From Mucor racemosus (Eukaryota; Mucoromycota; Mucoromycetes; Mucorales; Mucoraceae): a DNA stretch of 64,000 nt. The notes under the pieces are model-generated. The model was not told the origin of the DNA, did no database searches, and saw nothing but the letters and a program-made list of their open reading frames with translations. Location: NCBI GenBank assembly GCA_027405735.1, contig JAPEHQ010000017.1:131501-195500 (forward strand), given 5' to 3'. Below are positions 22,361-36,414 of this stretch, piece after piece. A program made the position numbers and the translations under genes. Positions within the stretch are counted from its first letter, which is position 1, and every line of letters starts with the position of its first letter.

Positions 22361-23590
22361 TTAGGCAGCCAAGGAACTATCAAGGTTTTCCTTGACACGC
22401 TTCATGTATTCGGCAGTGGTAACATAATGCTCGGGGTTAAGACTATAATGTAATTATATATCAATTAAGGTTACTATTCGGATATCGAAATACAATACGA
22501 ATATTGCGCAATTTGTACTTACTTTTTACCATGAATGGCCAAAGCTAAATCTTTAGTCATAACATTATCTCTTTGTACTGCATCAATACAAGCTTGCTCA
22601 AGATTGAAAGTGAACTTCTTTAAAGCTCCATTATTATCAAGGTTAGCACGATGATTCAAGCCTCTTGACCAAGCAAAGATGGAAGCGATAGGATTAGTAG
22701 ATGTAGGGTTACCCTATATATTATATTTACAAATATTAGCTAATGTTTGCTTATTATTCTAATGGTGTTACAATACAAAACCTTTTGATATTCACGATAA
22801 TGTCTTGTAACAGTACCATGAGCTGCCTCGGCTTCCATAGTTTTACCATCAGGTGTGATCAAAACAGAGGTCATCAAACCGAGAGAACCATAACCTTGAG
22901 CTAAAATGTCAGATTGGACATCACCATCATAATTCTTACAAGCCCAAACAAAACCACCCTTAGATTTAAGGGCTTGAGCGACCATATCATCAATCAAACG
23001 ATGTTCGTACCACAAATCAGCCTTTTCAAAGTCCTTGCGGTATTCCTTTTGATAGATTTCTTCGAAAATATCCTTGAAACGACCATCATAAGCCTTCAAA
23101 ATGGTGTTTTTAGTACTCAAGTAAAGAGGCATATTCTTGGTGAGAGCCATTTGGAAACAACTATGAGCGAAACCAGAGATAGAGTCATTGGTATTGTACA
23201 TGGCCATACCAACACCACCGTTTTGAGGGAAATCAAACACTGTCCACTTTTTGGCTTCAGATCCATCAGCAGGAGTAAATGACATTTCAAACTTTCCTGC
23301 CTTATCGGTTACAAAGTCAGTTGAACGATACTATTAAAAACATTTCGGTTAATTATTACAGCTGTCAAAACATCAAAAAAGATCCTTACTTGATCACCAA
23401 ATGCATGACGACCAATGACAATAGGTTCAGTCCAACCAGGAACAATACGAGGAATGTTGTCCAAAATAATGGGTTCACGGAAGACAGTACCGTTTAAAAT
23501 ATTACGAATGGTACCGTTGGGGGACTTCCACATCTTTTTCAACTTGAATTCTGATTTACAAACATTCAATATCTCAAATTTTATATCTTC

Positions 23591-23650
<60 letters not shown>

Positions 23651-24070
23651 TTCAACACGACCCTCATCAGGAGTAATAGTAGCACATTTGATACCGACGT
23701 TATATTTTTTAATAGCCTCGGCAGCATCGATAGTAACTTGATCATCAGTCTATAATTTATCACGAAACAAATTAAATTCTTTGTTTGTTTATATAATTAT
23801 CATTCTACTTACTTGATCACGATATTCCATACCGAGATCGTAGTACTTGATATCCAAGTTCAAATAAGGTAAAATGAGCTTGTCTTTGATATCAGCCCAG
23901 ATAATACGGGTCATCTCATCACCATCCAAGTCAACAACGGGGCTATCAACAGTAATTCTGGAATTGCTAGTGTAGTTGGCCTTTGCCATCATGGTTGCAG
24001 GACGAGCTAATGCAACGCCAGCAATGGCGTTGACGGCAGACTTACGAGCAGCAGTTTGGATAGCGAGCAT
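22361..24070 (-). CDS. IDP1: NADP-dependent isocitrate dehydrogenase, mitochondrial type
   Basis: Six exons: 23813-24070, 23650-23749, 23390-23550, 22782-23330, 22523-22713, 22361-22442; 1,341 nt, 446 residues. It converts isocitrate to 2-oxoglutarate and makes NADPH. The N-terminal 28 or so residues are basic, Ala-rich and lack acids ([20 protein letters not shown]), a mitochondrial presequence. Family blocks follow: [27 protein letters not shown] with [20 protein letters not shown], the signature [19 protein letters not shown], and [20 protein letters not shown]. Length is normal for a eukaryotic NADP-IDH homodimer subunit. The second intron carries 53 consecutive T on the plus strand (23595-23647). 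Promoter side 24160-24185 is C-rich. Confidence 0.97.
23595..23647. repeat. 53-nt poly(T) tract inside the IDP1 intron
   Basis: Uninterrupted T on the plus strand (A on the coding strand), just inside the donor of the second intron. Read length here is unlikely to be exact. Confidence 0.9.
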
Positions 24071-25163
24071 TTTTAAATTGTGTATATTAAAAAGAGAAAA
24101 GAAAGAAAATTATCAACTATCCAATTCCTGCTTGCTTTAAACATTGAGTCATAATGGTTAATACCCCCCTCCCCCACTCCACTCCACATCAAATGGCTAT
24201 TTACAGCGGAACTTGGATTCAAAATCCAATCATTACATCGAGATTTTATTCCATATCTTATCTTTTTTTCATGGCCCACCTCTGATGTTCTACAAATACC
24301 TTAATTCGGATAATATTTAGATTTTCTTTACAAAAAGTATAGATCTTTCAAAGATTACCAGCCTGATAAGTAATTCTTTAATCTGTCATAAAAATTATAC
24401 CGAGTTTTTTTTTTTTTGAATGTGTTGATTCATCAATTCAAATACCATGATTTACTCTAATATATATAATTTATCTGATGAACTATAGTTTTGATGTATT
24501 GAAGGCGCATGTGGTCGTGGGACCATCGTCTAGGTATCATAATTTGTGTACATACAGTAGCTTCTAAATGATTTAGTGGCATTTTTTTTATAACCGGGAT
24601 TATTTATGGGTAACTCCACAATGACTAAAAGTTCTTGAACATACTAAAGAAGTGCACAGTTTAGTAAAGTTTACCAAACAAAATATATCGGATTCTAGAG
24701 AAATGAATAGGTTTGCAAAGGCCTGGAGACTCTGAAAAAGGTTTCTTATTTTACTCTATCTCATATAACCACATAATATTATCGAAAAAATGGCGAAAAG
24801 TTCGACATTCTATTTCCGAGAATTGAGACAAGATACAATATATACAATGATGTGTTCTTACGACTAAAGTATACATGCATAAGAAAAAGTATATTGTTGA
24901 TAGCTATTATGTATAGTACAAATATGGAAGTAAATAGTGATACATTTGAAGAAATTGAAGAAACTGAAACAGCATGATATACTAAACAAAAACTTATGAT
25001 CATGAAAAAAGAGGAGCAATTTTCCATGATTGAAAAAGCGTATTTTACCTCAAAAAATGTATTGCACTTTATATTTTCATTCGCCTTATTTACAGTAGAA
25101 TTCATATTCATTTTATGAATTCAATTAATAAACGTTTGTGTCAAGTAATTTATCGATGAGCAC
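24071..25163. other. Intergenic, no gene seen
   Basis: Likely IDP1 promoter at the left, with a C-rich stretch 24160-24190. A 110-codon hydrophobic frame at 24779-25111 (minus) has no family resemblance and is probably chance. Confidence 0.5.
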
Positions 25164-26960
25164 AGGAGCGCGCCCTTTTTTCTATAACTGACCCCATAGT
25201 AAACATTTTTCAGGGTATACCTTAGTCATTGAAAAATAAATATTAGTTGGTCGCATTATGCTACCTGTTCTCAAATTTATTTTTTGCCTCACGAAAAACT
25301 CAAAAACAGGTAAAATTCACTGCTTTTTCCTTAAAAACTAGGTCTCATTTTTCATCCCTGCTCTACTTTCTTTTTCATTAAATAACACAAAGAAAAAATT
25401 ATATGCCAACGTACCTGAGATGATCACCTTTAACTCAAAAATAAGTATCTGAAAATATCCTATTTTTTGCAGTTGGTACAACTTTTTTAATACTAATGTT
25501 TCAGATTTTTACATGTATTTCATTGTTAGAAATTAAAAAATTTGGACCTTCATACATCTGCAAAATATTAAGTTATACCAACGCTTTATAATAATAAAAC
25601 TTACTTTTTTTGAAGCGCTTTATAACATATTTCAGTATGAAAAAATTCTGGGCACTTTTATTTTTTTTCTTTTTTTTTTTGGCATTTCTATAGTAGGTTT
25701 CAAAATATTGGTCAAATTGAGCAACATTTTTTTTGTGCTCATGTTATTAAGCTTGTTAAGCTCTCTCGGACCCAATTTAGAGTTTTTCAAAATATTGATT
25801 TTTCGTGGAGATATCTTCAAAAATGTGGACAAAAAGATACCTCCATTTCTAGCTCCCATTTTCCCCTTGTATACCCTCATCCCAAATTCTGAATTTCAAA
25901 AAAATTTGGACAAAAATCTTGTTTTCTCTACGAAAAATCCAGATGAAAGGTTAAATAATAGCTCGATCAATAGAAAATTTTGCTATGCATTATTTTCATT
26001 ATTTAAATTTAAAATATACTATAAAAAGTGTCCTGTATCTTCAAAAAACCTTCAAAATTTCAATTGCATTTTGCACAAAATTTTACGTGAAACATTTTTT
26101 TGAATTTTATTTAGATGAATGCAGAATTTAAAACTGTACAAAAACTATTTAATACGCTAGGTCTACTTAATTTGCAGTTTATGAACATCTAAACAATTTT
26201 GTTTTTTGAATCATTTTTCGTTCATTTTTTTATTATACAGTATAATTAAATCAATTTTGGAACCCCGTTATGATAAGTTTTAAGCTATGATAAGATGATA
26301 AGTCCCTATTATTACATTGATTATCTCAACAAAAAATCAATATTTTCTGCTGAAACAAAAAATGCAGAGTAGCTTGGAGTTGGATATATCTTGTGAATAC
26401 AAAAAATTAATACCATAATTTAAGTGCTTAATTCTTACAATTGATTTTAGGCCAGCTTTTGGTCAATGCTAGGCCAGTGCACTTATATTCTGGCATTAAC
26501 TCTTTGATTTTCGGACATATATCAATGTCCCATAGAGCGAAGGTACATTTTTAAAAATTTGGTAGAATTCGACTAAATATTGGGCGGAAAAGCTCAAAAA
26601 TTATCTGAAAACCATCTGAAAACCACCTAGAGCAAATGGTCAAAAGTGATAATAAATCAAAACTGAATATTTTCATCTAAATATATTTCAGATTTTTTTT
26701 TTTTTTTTAAAAAATTGGTTCATTTTGATAGGTGAGCTGTAAATTTCGGCTAAAAATGAGAGTAAAGATGCTTTGGTCTTTGGATCGATTTTCGACTTTC
26801 TTTGCAGTGCTCCAAAGATTCTCTTTTAAGTAGACTATACATATGTCTTTATTTGACGTTTGAAGAAAGAAATTTTAGTTGGATCGTCCCCCAGGTATAT
26901 GATATAGGTCATAGAAATCTCATTTCTTGACGAAAAGTCAACATTTTCTTGCAAAACAAA
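25164..26960 (+). repeat. Interspersed repeat R1, copy a
   Basis: Starts AGGAGCGCGCCC and aligns over about 1.4-1.8 kb with 61590-63010 and in parts with 42913-43560 and 44500-45598. Shared landmarks include GGTCGCATTATGCTACCTGT, CTAGGTCTCATTTTTCATCC, GTACCTGAGATGATCACC and TCGTGGAGATATCTTCAAAA. It contains a minus-strand frame (25632-25880) that is also open in copy d. No terminal repeats, RT or transposase sequence seen, so it could be a decayed element or an intergenic duplication. Confidence 0.7.
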
Positions 26961-29758
26961 AATTATATTGATGTAATTTAGAAAGCGCTATTATATGCAC
27001 AAAAAAAAAAAAAAAAAAAAAAAAGCCAGCTTTACGTCAAAGTAAAAGCGACAAGGTTCTTTACGATACTTCATCTGAAATTCCAATATGATAGCTGTAT
27101 TTTTGAATTCGTTGTTATATTGGATACACTCATTACTACATTGATATAAAAGCTAAATCAAAATTTTATACCTCATTAATACAATTATATTCGATGTTAA
27201 TTTGCATTGTATCATTTTTTATGTTTGATGACTGATTCAGTCTAATTAAATTATACCCAACAAGTGAATAAGAAATCTAAGCGATTGCAATAAAAGTATT
27301 TTTATGATTGAACATGAATAAAATGTACAACGAGATTATACAAATACACCCCCCCTGAAAAATCTGGACAGCATCTAAGCTTGAAAAAAAAAAAAGATAA
27401 ATTTGAGACAACTGATTGACAACAAGCCATTCGATAATAAAACTCGAGCCATCTTTGTTGTTGAACCTTTAATAAATATTGTTACACGAAACTGAAAAAG
27501 GGTTCTATATAAAATCTACTGGGCTGTCAAAGCAAAGCCATTTGTTCTCTTCTTATGGCAAAAATAATTATATGCATTAATCATACATAAAAAAATCCCT
27601 AAAAGGGTACTCTTTTGTATAAATCAAGCGACAGATTTAACAACACAATGTGACATATATGATGCATAAGTTACATGACAACAAAATCAGTTGTACACGT
27701 CTTTTTTTTATACAGAACATTCCTTTAGGATAAAGTTATGCGTGTGTGCGTTGTGGTGTGGTGTGCAAACGAGAAATGGCGTGTCATTATACACCCTTCT
27801 TGTCCTACTATACCTTTTGATCATTCAATTTCTGAAACATGATCATCAAGGCCATCCAAGCAAAAGAGATCAGCAACAAAAGCGATGGCGACGATTAGAA
27901 CGAAAGAGAGGAAAAGAATCCATACATTTGCATGCGTTTGATGGTTAGACATATCTAGAAGCACTGACTATAATCTTAAAAAAACACGCGAGACGTACAT
28001 AATGTCGCTTGTTTATAAGAGTACAAATGATAGTATTACTATACTAGCTACTAAACTGTTGTATAAAAAGTGCTTCCATTATGGTGGTAACATTTTTGAT
28101 TGAGTTTGAATAGTGCCTAACAACAAAAAAATGTACAGCTTTTTCATAGTGTAGATAGTAAAAGTGTTACAACGAAATGTAACCCATGCAACCATGAATT
28201 GAGCTACCGCGAGAGTAAGAAAGCAACAGCAAGGTGTATTATCAATTAACCTATTTTAGATTGAAGCTTGCCTAAATTTGTTGATCATTTGCATGATTAT
28301 TTACCACTAACATGCTGCGAAATCATGTTGAAAAATTCGAAAAAGCATCATTGTATTAAATCAACAAAATAAATAAAATATCGCTACTGAATGAGTGAAT
28401 ATACGTGTGTTTTTGCCTATGGATACGTATGTGTTCAGGTCTATATTAATAAATCATGGGAAAATATCAAATAATAACAACAAACATTTCCACAAGATTC
28501 GTATACTTTCTATCTTGAACGAGATAATCGTCCATCATATATACTACCAATTGAAATGTTATACCTCTAAATTGTTGTCAGATCATATTATAAGAAAAAA
28601 AAAAAAAAAAAAGTGCTGCTTTCTTAACTGTTATTTTACATACAGACATTTATAAAAATTTGATTTGTTTGTCGATCGATAAAATTCTTCAAGGCGTAAT
28701 GTATACAGGAAAAGAAAAAAAAAAAAAAAAGAGATTGAATACAAAATGAATTAGTTGTAGAACCAATGTTGAAACGGAAATGAGGGTACTATACATAATG
28801 TATGTTTGTATGTATTCAATTCGACTCACATATTAACTTCCGATGATGATAGTACACTCCCATTGCATTGGGATGTTTTCAATGCTGATGATGATGATTG
28901 ATGATGATGATGAAGTAGTATCATAAAATGGTACTACATCAAGTACTAATCTTTTGTTATTGTGTACACTTTTTCGTATGATATGCGTGTTTGTATATAC
29001 AATATACAAACATTACTGTTAAGCAAATCATTAGGACTACAATATATGCATATTGACACCATTTAATCATCATTTTATGCAATATATCTATATGATATAT
29101 TTAATTGATTTTTTAAATAAAAAAAAAAAAAAAATTCAGGCACCAAATCAAATATGAAAAAAATGCCCTGAGAATAATCCACAATAATCATAACAAAAAA
29201 TCGGAAGATTGATACCGAGATAACGTAGCACTAAAGTTACTGTAGATTCAGTTCGTTACGGGTGGTTGCCCGAGAAAATAAATCTCTTATAAAACATATA
29301 TTCAAGAAAATAGCGGTAAAAGAAGAAAACCAACATATTTATATAAATACCAAAAAATTTGAAAGAGGATACATTAATAGTTACACGTTGAATTTTACAG
29401 GCAAAACATTTTCAGGAGAGAGACAGAGAGAGAGAGTGTGTGTGGTAAACTTGTTTTTGTAACTGTTTCTTCTTTAAGTCAATGTTTTCATGTACTTAAA
29501 TGGATTAAAATGGTAGTACAACCAGCATTTTGTTATATATCATGTATAAATATCAAGTAACTTTTTTTTTTCTCTTCTTTTCAATATAAATCAATAACAA
29601 AAAAACTAATTATTTTGTGAAATACATATCCTTTTTTCTTTTTCTTTCTTAAAATCAACAATCATATACACCAATATTCCCAACGCCCTCAACTTTTTAT
29701 CAATTATTTCTTTCAATTCTTTCCTTAAATAACAAACTCACCTATAAAATACCACAAA
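26961..29758. other. Gene-free stretch, low-complexity tracts
   Basis: A tracts at 27000-27024, 27384-27395, 28590-28607, 28714-28730 and 29118-29134, a GATGAT microsatellite at 28885-28915 and a GA/GT run at 29415-29445. A plus-strand frame at 27691-27948 lacks family signs. The last 200 bp, T/C-rich, are the likely promoter of the Sel1 gene. Confidence 0.5.
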
Positions 29759-32700
29759 ATGGGAAACAATATCAGCTCAAATAAAAGCGACGCAGCATCA
29801 TCAAAAAAATCTAGATACGTGCAAGGTCAAAAAGCTCGTTCATCGTCTTCGTTATCCGTTACATCTATACGTACACCTTCACCGCAAAATACATCAACAG
29901 ATCAACTACAAGAAAATGTCAATTTTGGCGCTAATACAATTCAAATTCATGCACAATCCAACAAGCCTGGAAAGAGACCTTTAAGGTCTAATATAGAGAC
30001 CTCACCAACAAGTGAATTATTACCTGCAATTTCAGAAAAGCAACGTGGAAAATTACCTACTGAAGTAATTACAGCCTCACCAGCAGCAGTTCAACACCTT
30101 GATAAATTAGCACCTCATCATAAACGCATGAAATCACAACGAAATAGTCGACAAACCAAAATGCGAGAGCGATACAGTTCAACCATTTCAGCCAGTGGTT
30201 TCAGCAGTACAATTGGTGATCCATTACATTTCTCCATGGTGGGAGATTCAACTATTACAGATATCACCAATGTATCTAGTTTTTCAGTCAACTCCTTTTT
30301 GGATAAAGTTGGGGATGACAACAACTATATTATGGCCATTCCTGATACTGATTTTGTTACCAATAATGTTGGTTATTCTACAGAACTTGCATCTACTACT
30401 CAAGATGTTCTTGACTTACTAATTCAACATCCAGAAGCTACATATGATATTCTTACAAGCATTTTTGGTTCAGAAAGAATGCGTTCAAATGCAGAATTAC
30501 AAAGGGAAGCATTTCAAGCAGCTGAAACTTGGAGTTTAAGGCCTACTGATGTATCTGCAAAGATCATCGTTGCTTGTTGCAAACTCTGTGGCTGGGGAAC
30601 TAGTAAAAATTCTAAAAAGGGATTCAATGAAATTCAAGCCTTAGCTAAACAAGGCGTTTGGGAGGCTTTCTATTATCTTGGCCAATGCTATCATTACGGT
30701 GTGGAACAAGCTAGTGAAGGCTATAATCTTTCTGGTCGTCCACTTTCTACTCATGTTATTCAACCTATAGATAGAGATGAAGCTATTTCTTGGTATCATA
30801 AAGTCATTGAAACTTCCAGTAATGTTTCTAGTGAGCGTATTCAATTTTATGTTGCTGAAGCTCAGTTCAGAATTGCTGCTATAAATTTTGCATCTGGTAG
30901 AATCAATCTTGATAATGTAGATGAAAATGTTAATTATCTCAAGCAAAGTGTAGCTGCTGGCAATAGGTAAATTAATAATAATTATATAATTCAATGCATT
31001 TAATCTAATAATATATTATAAACTATATAGAAAATCTGAATTCTCTCTTGGTTTACTGTTAGAAACAGGTGCAATCAAAGACGCTACTATCAGTGCTAAA
31101 GAGTACTATACCAAAAGTGCTAATAAAGGTTATGCTCCATCTCAAATTCAATTGGCAACCATTCTGTTAAGAGAAGGCTCACCAGAAGGAATTTCCTGGC
31201 TTAGTAAAGCTGCTAGATCGGTAAGACAGAAACATTTTTTTTAGTGTACAACATCAACATCTGACCCACTTGTTTCATGTTACATAATAGGGTGATCCCC
31301 GAGCATTTTATCATCTTGGTGAAAGCTATGAGTTCGGCAAAGGTGTTAAACCTGACCCGATCATTGCTGCACATAATTATCAAACTGCTGCTGATAGATA
31401 CAATTATCGCATGTCCGAGTTTCGACTTGGTATGCATTATCTTCATGGTGGTCTTGGTCTAGAAAAAGATGTTTCAAAAGCATTTATATATCTCGAACGT
31501 GCTGCTAAAGGTGGTTATCCTGATGCTCAATATTTACTTGGTATAATGTATCGTGATGGTAAAGTTCCTTTATCAAGTACAAGAAGTTTGCGTCAAACAT
31601 CTGCTGAAATCTCTAAAAACAAAAAAGAAGCCTTCCGCTGGATAAGAAAAGCTGCTAATCAACGTATGCATACTGCTATTACTCAAATTGCTAGTTGTTA
31701 CGAAAATGGTGTAGGTACTCCTGTCAATTACTCTTCTGCTACTGAGTATTATGAAATTGCTACAAATATCCCAGGAAAATACTTACCTAGTGCTCAACAA
31801 ACTTATGCTCGTTTCTTGCACAAGAATGGCCAATATGAAAAAGCTCTTGAAATGTATCTTTATGCTTCTGGTCTTGAACGCTCTCCACTTAATACTCATG
31901 CTCCAAGTGCTAATGTTGCTCGTATCGCTAAACGTATGGTCGCTCTACTTTATCTCGATGAAAAAGATACAACTACGCCTTATAAACCTAAAAAAGCATT
32001 TGATCTCTTGACTGAGCTTGCTGCTGCACCTGAAGGTGATGCTGATGCTCATTATTGGATCGCTGTTTGTCACGAAGAAGGTGTTCCTGGCGTAGTTGAA
32101 AGTAATCTTGCCAAGGCTTTTGAACATTATGTAATTGCTGCCAATCTTGGCTCTGGTGATTCCCAATTCCAGGTATTTATTTATACAACCAATATAAGAT
32201 TAATTAAAAACTAATACAATGTAAAAAAAAAAAAATTAGGTTGGACACATGCTTTGTAAAGGCATTGGCGTTAAAGAAGACCGACTTGCTGCATTCAAAT
32301 GGTTTCAAAAATCTGTTGAAAAGAACAATGCTAAAGCGCTTTATTATATTGGTATCTACTATTATAACGGTAGTGGCCCCATTGAAAGAGATTATCAACA
32401 AGCCCGTATCTATTTCAAGCGATCTGCTGAATTAGGCCATGTTGAAGCTATGGTTTCATTTGCTCAAATTTGCCAAGAAAAACTTAAAGAAAATTCCTCA
32501 TCTCTTTCCTGTACTGAAATTGATTCCCTTCAATCCGAATCTTTAAAATGGTATACCAAGGCTGCCAAGCAAGATCATACTACCGCGTTACGCGAATTAG
32601 GTCGATTATATGGTGCCAAGGGAGATGACAAGACTTCTTCTGAATGTTACCTTAAAGCTTCCAATCTTAATGATGCATTATCTACTTTATTTTTGGGTGG

Positions 32701-35700
32701 ATATTATGAAAATGGTCAAGGTGTAACCAAAAACAAGCAAACCGCACTTAAATACTATATCAAAGCCATCGAACTTGGCCAACCTACGTAAGTTTAATGT
32801 CTTAAAACGTTTTAGAGTAGATACTAATTCGATTCTATAGAGCCTTGTTTGCTATTGCTGAACTCTATGAAAAACTACACGATTATGAAAAAGCATACAG
32901 TTATTATAAACGCGTTTCTCTCGACTCTAGAATATCCAAAAACTATAGATCAAGTAAAGTTTCTCGTCTCAAGATGGCATTGTATAGCTTAAACTATGAC
33001 CCAAATACACTCCTTTCTGAAAAATCAAACACCAAAACCATTATTCATATTCCATCAAACTTACTGTTACCTAAAACCGAAGCATTTCGAATTCTGTATA
33101 ATCTTGCACAAGAAGAGAAGTTTACTGATGCATACAACTGGATTGGTAAGTTTTTGTAAACGTATTTGTAGTCTTATTATATTAAAAATTTCAATTATTT
33201 TTTTTAGCTGAATGCTATCAAGATGGCAACGGTGTATCTCAAAATAATAATTCATCTATTGAATGGAGAATTAAAGCATCACAAGAAGCAAATGATATTC
33301 AAGCGACAACAAAATTAGCATCCATGTATGAACATGGTACTGGTGGTGTTGAAAGGAATCTCATTTATTCTCATCAGTTGTATCAATTGTGTGGAGAGAA
33401 GAATAATGTTCTCAGTCAACATAAACTAGGTTAGTTGCAAATCTCCTTTTTACATATATTATATACCACTCTTCTCTCTCTTTCTCTCTCTATGTATTAT
33501 ACTATTAATTTAAGCTGCTTTTTTCCCTTTTTATATCTATTATATCTATATACTTTATACTGTGCAATATATACACTACATTATGCTTTACCCCTCCCCC
33601 TCCCCCTCAATTTCATATAAACAATTTACTAAATATATTTCTCTTTTTTTTTTATTGTTTATGCAATTTTTGCAACCTCTTATCCCATCCTCAAATAAAC
33701 ATAATACTATTTAAATCAAATATAAATTAAAATTGTACAAAAAAACCAAAAAAAGGAATGACATTTTGGCGTGGAAAAGAAATCATTCCTATCAATCTTG
33801 GTATGGCTGTCATCTGGTTTACTCGATCCGCTCGTCAAGGTTATGCTCCAAGCCATTGGGCTTTAGGTCAAATTGCATTAGAAAATGGTGATTTACATAT
33901 TGCAATTGCATGGTGGGAAACAGCAATGAAACTAAACAAGAATACAAAACAAGATCCAATTAATGTTGATCACTTGTTAACAACTACTTGTGATTCAGAA
34001 GCTCTTGTTATTCTGGGTAAAATCATTCAAAATCAACAAGAATCTGTATTATACAATGCTGCTTGCAGTGAAACTAGTTCAATTTCTTCTAGTCATCTCG
34101 GTTCGGTTAATTCAAGAGATGAGGCAGAATCATTTTCCCGTGCTCAGCAAGAGAACCACGGCTTAGCTCTTCGATGTTTTGGTCAAGCTGCATTAATGGG
34201 CAACGTAGAAGGCATGTACCTTACCGCACAAGCATGGCATAAGGATAAAGATTATCCTGTTGCATTAGAAAATTATGAGAAAGCTGCAGCTCAAGGTCAT
34301 TTACCTTCACGTATTATGTGTGCTACGTATCAAATTTATGGTCTAGGTGGTAAAGAAACAGATGCACATGCTGGGTTTAATGTAAATATAAAGTGTGTAA
34401 TTTACCCATATTTGTATAATAATATTATATTTAGGAATTACTCGACTGCGCTAAATTTGACCCTGATGCATTTTTACATCTCGGAAGGTGTTGTGAACGT
34501 GGTTTAGGTACATTTAAAGATATTACCAAAGCATTAGATTGGTATCATTTATCTATTGATAAGAAAGATGATTCTGAAGCCATGTTTCGAGTTGGTCAAA
34601 TTCATGCTGCAATTGCTGCTGCATCAACAACGGAATCTACCATAAAGGGGGATACGGACGCCATGTATTGGTACCAACGTGCAATTAGTAAAGACAATCA
34701 TCCACGTGCAAATTTTCGTATTGCATTTTATTATATCCATGGTATTCAACAACAAAATGACGATCAATCAGAATATCTCCTTGAACCTGATTTAGAAATT
34801 GCTGTTCACCATTTCCGTGTTGCAGCCAAACAAAATGATCAAGACGCCATGTTCGAACTAGGTCAATTATTATTGAACAACAAATATAACAATCAATTCT
34901 CTGTAGAAAACCAATTAGAAGGCATACGTTGGTATGAAATTGCTGCTGATCGAGGTTCTCGTGATGCTCAAAGAGAGCTTGGCAATTTGTATCATACAGG
35001 ACGTGGTGATGAAGAGCTTGAAAATGAAGTTTTGGTGATTCAACAAGACTTTGAAAAGGCTTATGATTACTTTAGTCTTGCTGCTCATTTAGGTGATAAA
35101 ACATCTGCATTGTTTTTAGGCACTTATTATGAACATGGCATTGGCGTCGCACCTAATATTGAATTGGCCGAAAGTTGGTATACTGTCGCAGTAGAACTTG
35201 GTACCAGTGCAACAACAACAACAACAACTGCTTTGCCATTGCACGACCCTTCTGGCTGGTGGCCTGCTCAGCTTTGTCTTGCTCGTGTTTTACACCAGAA
35301 TGAGGAAACTCAAAGCGAGGCATATCAATTATTTATGACGATATATTATACACATAAACCAGAACAACATTTAGCATATCTAGAATTCATGTTGGCACAA
35401 TATGAATTATATGGTTTGGGTGGTGTGCCCGTTAAGACGTCAGAGGCAATGTCCAAGCTCTTAAATTTGGCTGAGCAAGGTTACTTGAAAGCTTTCTTTC
35501 CTGTTGCACAATGCTATGAAAATGGCATTGGAATAGAAAAGAATCTTTTAAAAGCGCTCGAATGGTATGTTCTATTAGTACATAATCCCGTAGTAGTAGT
35601 AGATCAGGATACTATGGATGAAGATGATCTTGACGATCTATCGCATGCATATTTCCATTTGGCTGAATTTTATCGTCAAGGAACCGTGGTTGCCAAAGAT

Positions 35701-35871
35701 ACTGAGAAATCCAATACATTATATAAAATTGCTGCTGAGCGAGGTATGTGTGATACTAGTTTAACATTGTGATTTGCTTATGTCATATTGATCTTTTTTT
35801 TTTTCTTTGCAACTAAATTTATAGGTTCAATTGAAGCTAAAGAACATTTATCATTGATTCAGAACAATTAA
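29759..35871 (+). CDS. Giant Sel1-repeat protein with possible N-myristoylation
   Basis: Nine exons: 29759-30966, 31031-31220, 31291-32172, 32240-32787, 32841-33145, 33208-33429, 33756-34381, 34435-35743, 35825-35871; 5,337 nt, 1,778 residues. The N terminus MGNNISSNK fits the myristoylation pattern (Gly2, Ser6). About 160 disordered Ser-rich residues follow, then a helical region. From about residue 290 to the end lie some 25-30 Sel1-like repeats of 36-40 residues, for example ALAKQGVWEAFYYLGQCYHY, DPRAFYHLGESYEFGKGV and DAQYLLGIMYRDG. Sel1 solenoids act as scaffolds, as in Chs4/Skt5 (chitin synthase activation) and Hrd3 (ERAD); this protein is far longer than either, so its partner is unknown. 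The intron 33430-33755 is unusually long (326 bp) and CT-rich; its boundaries are set by frame. Confidence 0.92.
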
Positions 35872-36414
35872 ATTATTTTTACCCATTCGTTATCGTAAGA
35901 CAATCATTTTCAATAAAAATATGTTTACAAAAGGAGAAAAAAAAATCTTGTAATAATTTTGAGGCTGTGTCTTTTTTTGTTGTATAAATACAATTGTAGT
36001 ACACACATATTACTACAAGATGCTTACTTTGACATCATTTTTGATGGGGAAAAAAGAAAGAACCCTTTTACAGTTTTAGATTTATTTGTTACTCAGATCT
36101 GTGGAAGTGTTTATTTTTATATATCCTGTACAGCTGGAATGGCGAGTGTACATCAAGGGCCCCCTTCCTCCCTCTCCCTCCTTCTCCTTTAAAGTTATCT
36201 TGAAGTGGTACAGAAAAAGAAGTACGAAAAATTCCTTTTTTTGTTTTTAGGGTTAAATATAGAATTTTTATATAAAATTCATTTTACAGCTTTGCATGGC
36301 ATCTATGTTTGCAATAAAAAACGGGGCACACAAAGAGTGAAGCATTTTCGGGGTGAAGCGGTACTATAACAATGTGTTGTAAATTTTATGGGCTCCGTAA
36401 TGGGATATATAAAG
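35872..36414. other. Intergenic / terminator-promoter region
   Basis: Contains AATAAAAATATG (35913-35924), a likely poly(A) signal of the Sel1 gene, and short accidental frames. No further gene. Confidence 0.5.

Noticed and set aside
23581..23763. Poly-Lys frame
   Set aside because: Artefact of the 53-nt T tract in the IDP1 intron.
24779..25111. 110-codon hydrophobic minus-strand frame
   Set aside because: AT-rich composition produces such frames; no domain, signal or splice evidence.
27691..27948. 85-codon plus-strand frame
   Set aside because: No family resemblance and low-complexity surroundings.
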